Source of the DNA: Sphingobium sp.
GTDB taxonomy: Bacteria > Pseudomonadota > Alphaproteobacteria > Sphingomonadales > Sphingomonadaceae
NCBI GenBank assembly: GCA_003248935.1
Contig: QFQF01000006.1
Location: forward strand, 62,001-126,000
Direction of reading: 5' to 3'
DNA: 64,000 nt
Below, one piece after another: positions 62,577 to 64,000 of this stretch. Position 1 is the first letter of the stretch; every line of letters begins with the position of its first letter. The position numbers and the translations under genes were made by a program. The notes under the pieces were generated by a model. That model ran no database searches. It saw only the letters and a list, made by a program, of their open reading frames with translations, and was not told the DNA's origin.

Positions 62577-62654
62577 CCGGTTTCAATGGCGGGCCATCCA
62601 GACGAGGGCAGGCGCCTAATTACCCATCCGCTCACTTTTCATTCAGGACGAACA

Positions 62655-62666
62655 CCCTATATAGGG
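62655..62666 (+). promoter_or_regulatory. Putative ssrA -10 region inside palindrome CCCTATATAGGG
   Basis: The palindrome CCCTATATAGGG contains TATATA (62658-62663), a -10-like element, a few nucleotides before the first hairpin of the ssrA precursor. No clear -35 was found. The palindrome may be coincidental. Confidence 0.35.
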
Positions 62667-62670
62667 TCTC

Positions 62671-63012
62671 GCCGGGTTTGCCCGGCTATGACGATAAAGT
62701 GTGTCGTGTACTAGACGCAGCGGACCCGGGGGCAGTACCCGGCGGCTCCACCAGATACCCTGCGATGCAGGGTGCCTGACGGGGCCGAACCAGGATCGAC
62801 GTGTGTTGAAAAGCGATATTTTCGTCCGGCCCGAGTAAGCCGTAAAACTGTTCAAAACCTACAAGTGCCAACGATAACGAGGCTCTTGCTCTTGCTGCGT
62901 AATTGAGGGGCTCACGCCCTGACATTACTCAAAAAGAACGCGGTTGGACCCACCGGGCAACAGAAGGGATTCCAGCGGTACGGGGAGCACCGGGCAACAG
63001 AAGCTCCCCACT
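62671..63012 (+). ncRNA. ssrA: tmRNA (ssrA), permuted two-piece alphaproteobacterial form
   Basis: tmRNA rescues stalled ribosomes. The gene is circularly permuted: the acceptor piece with the encoded CCA end (62751-62753) comes first, then a 27-nt spacer (62754-62780) with an ACCCTGC/GCAGGGT hairpin, then the coding piece starting GGGGCCG at 62781. GGGGCCG pairs with CGGCTCC (62743-62749) to rebuild the acceptor stem. A T-arm-like stem precedes the CCA. The tag reading frame at 62867-62902 encodes ANDNEALALAA then stop, a typical degradation tag. Pseudoknot-like units with a repeated loop follow. Outer limits are approximate. Confidence 0.93.
62867..62902 (+). other. tmRNA tag reading frame (ANDNEALALAA)
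   Basis: Resume codon GCC at 62867-62869, ten further codons, and TAA at 62900-62902. The ALALAA end is the usual signal for ClpXP/ClpAP degradation. The reading frame is inside ssrA and has no start codon. Confidence 0.9.
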
Positions 63013-63135
63013 TTCCCCTATGTCAGCGTTGTTCCCGGCGTGCGCGATCGTCTCCATCCGGCTGGATGAAGCGTCCGCTTTGGCGTGCCCTCGGTGCCAC
63101 GCTGATTCGTTTCCAGAGCCGATTCTTTATGTTAC

Positions 63136-63154
63136 ACTATTATGACATCATAGT
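63136..63154. promoter_or_regulatory. Inverted repeat ACTAT-N9-ATAGT in AT-rich leader
   Basis: ACTAT (63136-63140) and ATAGT (63150-63154) flank TATGACATC, in an AT-rich stretch (63115-63283) quite unlike the neighbouring DNA. A second inverted repeat ATGAT-TTTC-ATCAT follows at 63172-63185. Their role is unknown; they are candidate operators for the next gene. Confidence 0.4.
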
Positions 63155-63252
63155 GGTTTTGTATTAAGTGTATGATTTTCATCATTTAAAATTTAAAATA
63201 TGACAATTCTCCACCTATTGTCGCCATGTCATCAAAGTGAAATACTGATCGC

Positions 63253-63258
63253 TATAAT
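63253..63258 (+). promoter_or_regulatory. -10 hexamer TATAAT before the TPR-like gene
   Basis: A perfect TATAAT lies 26 nt before ATG 63284 and just upstream of GGAGG. A good -35 at the right spacing was not found, so an activator may be needed. Confidence 0.45.
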
Positions 63259-63283
63259 GAGAAGTTTTTTCTTGGAGGGTGAC

Positions 63284-63670
63284 ATGGTTTTTCGCTTTTC
63301 CGCCGTCCCGGCAGCGGTTCTGATCGCCGGGATTTTCGCCGGTCCCGCATTGGCCGCACCGGTAGAGGAGCTGGGGTATAACCGTGGCTCGCTGGGGGTG
63401 TCCGCGATTCTGTCCGCCGACTTCGGCACGGCCGAGGCGCAGCTCAACAACCATGGCAATGGCGTGAAGGCCAGCGACCCGCTGCGCCTGATCAACCTGG
63501 GCAATGTCTATGCCGGGACCGGTCGCCTGTTCGACGCGCAGAACCTTTACATGAGTGTCCTCAGGCAGCCCGCCGTCGAGGTGACTACCGCCGACGGCGC
63601 GATCACGGACACGCACGAGGTCGCGCAGATGGCGCTGCGCCGGGTGCAGGTCGTGGCGGCTGCCCGCTGA
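63284..63670 (+). CDS. Exported TPR-like protein, function unknown
   Basis: A 128-residue exported protein. GGAGG (63274-63278) is 5 nt before ATG 63284, which decides the start. The signal peptide covers about 1-24 (ending ALA). The mature part has one TPR-like unit, DPLRLINLGNVYAGTGRLFDAQNLYMSVLRQPAVEV near residues 66-100, then VTTADGAITDTHEVAQMALRRVQ. It resembles small secreted TPR-containing proteins I associate with sphingomonads. The function is unknown. A strong terminator follows 90 nt after the stop. Confidence 0.78.
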   Translation: MVFRFSAVPAAVLIAGIFAGPALAAPVEELGYNRGSLGVSAILSADFGTAEAQLNNHGNGVKASDPLRLINLGNVYAGTGRLFDAQNLYMSVLRQPAVEVTTADGAITDTHEVAQMALRRVQVVAAAR

Positions 63671-63760
63671 CACGCGGCATGCGATGACGGCCGTCCGCCC
63701 GCGGGCGGCGGCATTTCCGCCGAACTGTTGCCATCGGGCAACGCCGGGCAGGATATGAGG

Positions 63761-63785
63761 AAGGGCGGCTAAGGCCGCCCTTTTT
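63761..63785 (+). terminator. Rho-independent terminator after the TPR-like gene
   Basis: AAGGGCGGC (63761-63769) pairs perfectly with GCCGCCCTT (63774-63782) around TAAG, ending in TTTTT. Strong intrinsic terminator. Confidence 0.88.
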
Positions 63786-63832
63786 CGTGGGTTAGATGGG
63801 CGGAGGCAATCGCCGTCTCATAACCGTAACGA

Positions 63833-63894
63833 ATGTCACACAAGAGTCATTTCATTGTCACCGAACTGACGCGTAACCACCATCTGGCTGTCAT
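63833..63894 (+). promoter_or_regulatory. Candidate Pho-box array (PhoB sites, 11-nt phase)
   Basis: GTCA occurs at 63835, 63846, 63857 and 63890, all in exact 11-nt phase (offsets 0, 11, 22 and 55). The flanks resemble the PhoB repeat CTGTCATAWAW, for example TTGTCAC and CTGTCAT. PhoB binds 11-nt direct repeats as a dimer. The orientation points to the plus strand, so the target is likely a phosphate-regulated gene just beyond position 64000. Confidence 0.55.
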
Positions 63895-64000
63895 TGCCCG
63901 CTTCTAGTCGGCCCGCAGGGCGAACGGGGGGCGGGCGCATTGATTCGGCTCCTCTTGCTCCGAATGGTTTCCTGAAAACACCGGCGCGTGCCGGAGCGGA

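Larger units (their letters stand above)
63671..64000. other. 330-nt gene-free right end of window
   Basis: Holds the terminator at 63761-63785 and a PhoB-box-like array at 63833-63894. No open frame of note is seen; the next gene must start beyond the window. A short GC palindrome CCGCCCGCGGGCGG lies near 63694-63707. Confidence 0.55.

Noticed and set aside
62643..63145. Small open frames on both strands inside ssrA
   Set aside because: The region is a structured RNA (tmRNA); the frames have no ribosome sites and no protein features.

Overview
The window is ordinary, GC-rich, densely packed chromosome from an alphaproteobacterium, most likely a sphingomonad (Sphingomonas or close relative). 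Support comes from a circularly permuted, two-piece tmRNA gene, AddAB instead of RecBCD, an F0 ATP synthase operon without F1 genes, the trpF-trpB-trpA-accD-folC cluster, an NDUFS4-like complex I protein, and alphaproteobacterial-style LexA (GTTC-N7-GTTC) and CtrA (TTAA-N7-TTAA) sites. I see no phage, insertion sequence, integron, CRISPR array, tRNA or rRNA. The genus is inferred from overall protein similarity, not from a database search.

Layout, left to right. 1-6.4 kb: addB (cut by the window edge), addA and trxA on the plus strand. 6.4-9.1 kb: argJ, an inositol-monophosphatase-type phosphatase and a glutathione transferase on the minus strand. 9.2-12.3 kb: a small membrane protein and secA. 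12.3-15.7 kb: a PAS protein with a dead GGDEF domain behind a CtrA-type site, and uvrD behind a perfect LexA-type box. 15.8-20.9 kb: a GFA-fold protein, a proline-rich exported protein, rluB-type synthase with rsmD, a single-domain response regulator and an AmpG-type permease. 20.4-26.0 kb: trpF, trpB, trpA, accD and folC on the minus strand. 26.1-30.4 kb: an unknown exported protein and a TorF-type porin, then purB-lapA-pyrF (minus) and an exported EF-hand protein.

30.8-35.5 kb: radC and the ydbH-ynbE-ydbL envelope lipid-transport operon. 35.6-38.4 kb: atpI-atpB-atpE-atpF'-atpF, with an atpE/atpF' hairpin and a strong terminator. 38.4-47.2 kb: an MFS exporter, uvrC, a small membrane protein, recO (apparently started by CTG), leuB, a hemerythrin-like protein, metZ-apaG-lysR. 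47.2-54.8 kb: an Uup-type ABC-F protein, a SIMPL protein, a PepSY protein with a PhoP/PhoQ-like two-component pair, an SGNH hydrolase, chorismate mutase and a long-chain polyprenyl diphosphate synthase. 55-62.5 kb: a TSUP permease with hrpB, the NDUFS4-like protein, a NUDIX hydrolase, a lemA-TPM-TPM operon, mscL and a small lipoprotein. 62.6-64 kb: ssrA, an AT-rich leader, a small exported TPR-like protein, and a PhoB-box-like array whose target lies beyond the window.

Themes are DNA repair (addAB, uvrD, uvrC, recO, radC), amino acid and nucleotide synthesis (argJ, trp, leuB, metZ, purB, pyrF), envelope biology (secA, ydbH operon, ampG, mscL, lemA/TPM) and respiration (F0, complex I factor, quinone side-chain synthase). 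I found no convincing new multi-gene system. The most informative unexplained signals are regulatory: the uvrD SOS box, the CtrA-type site before a dead diguanylate cyclase, the 11-nt-phased Pho-type array at the right edge, the nested dyad between lemA and mscL, and the CTG start of recO.
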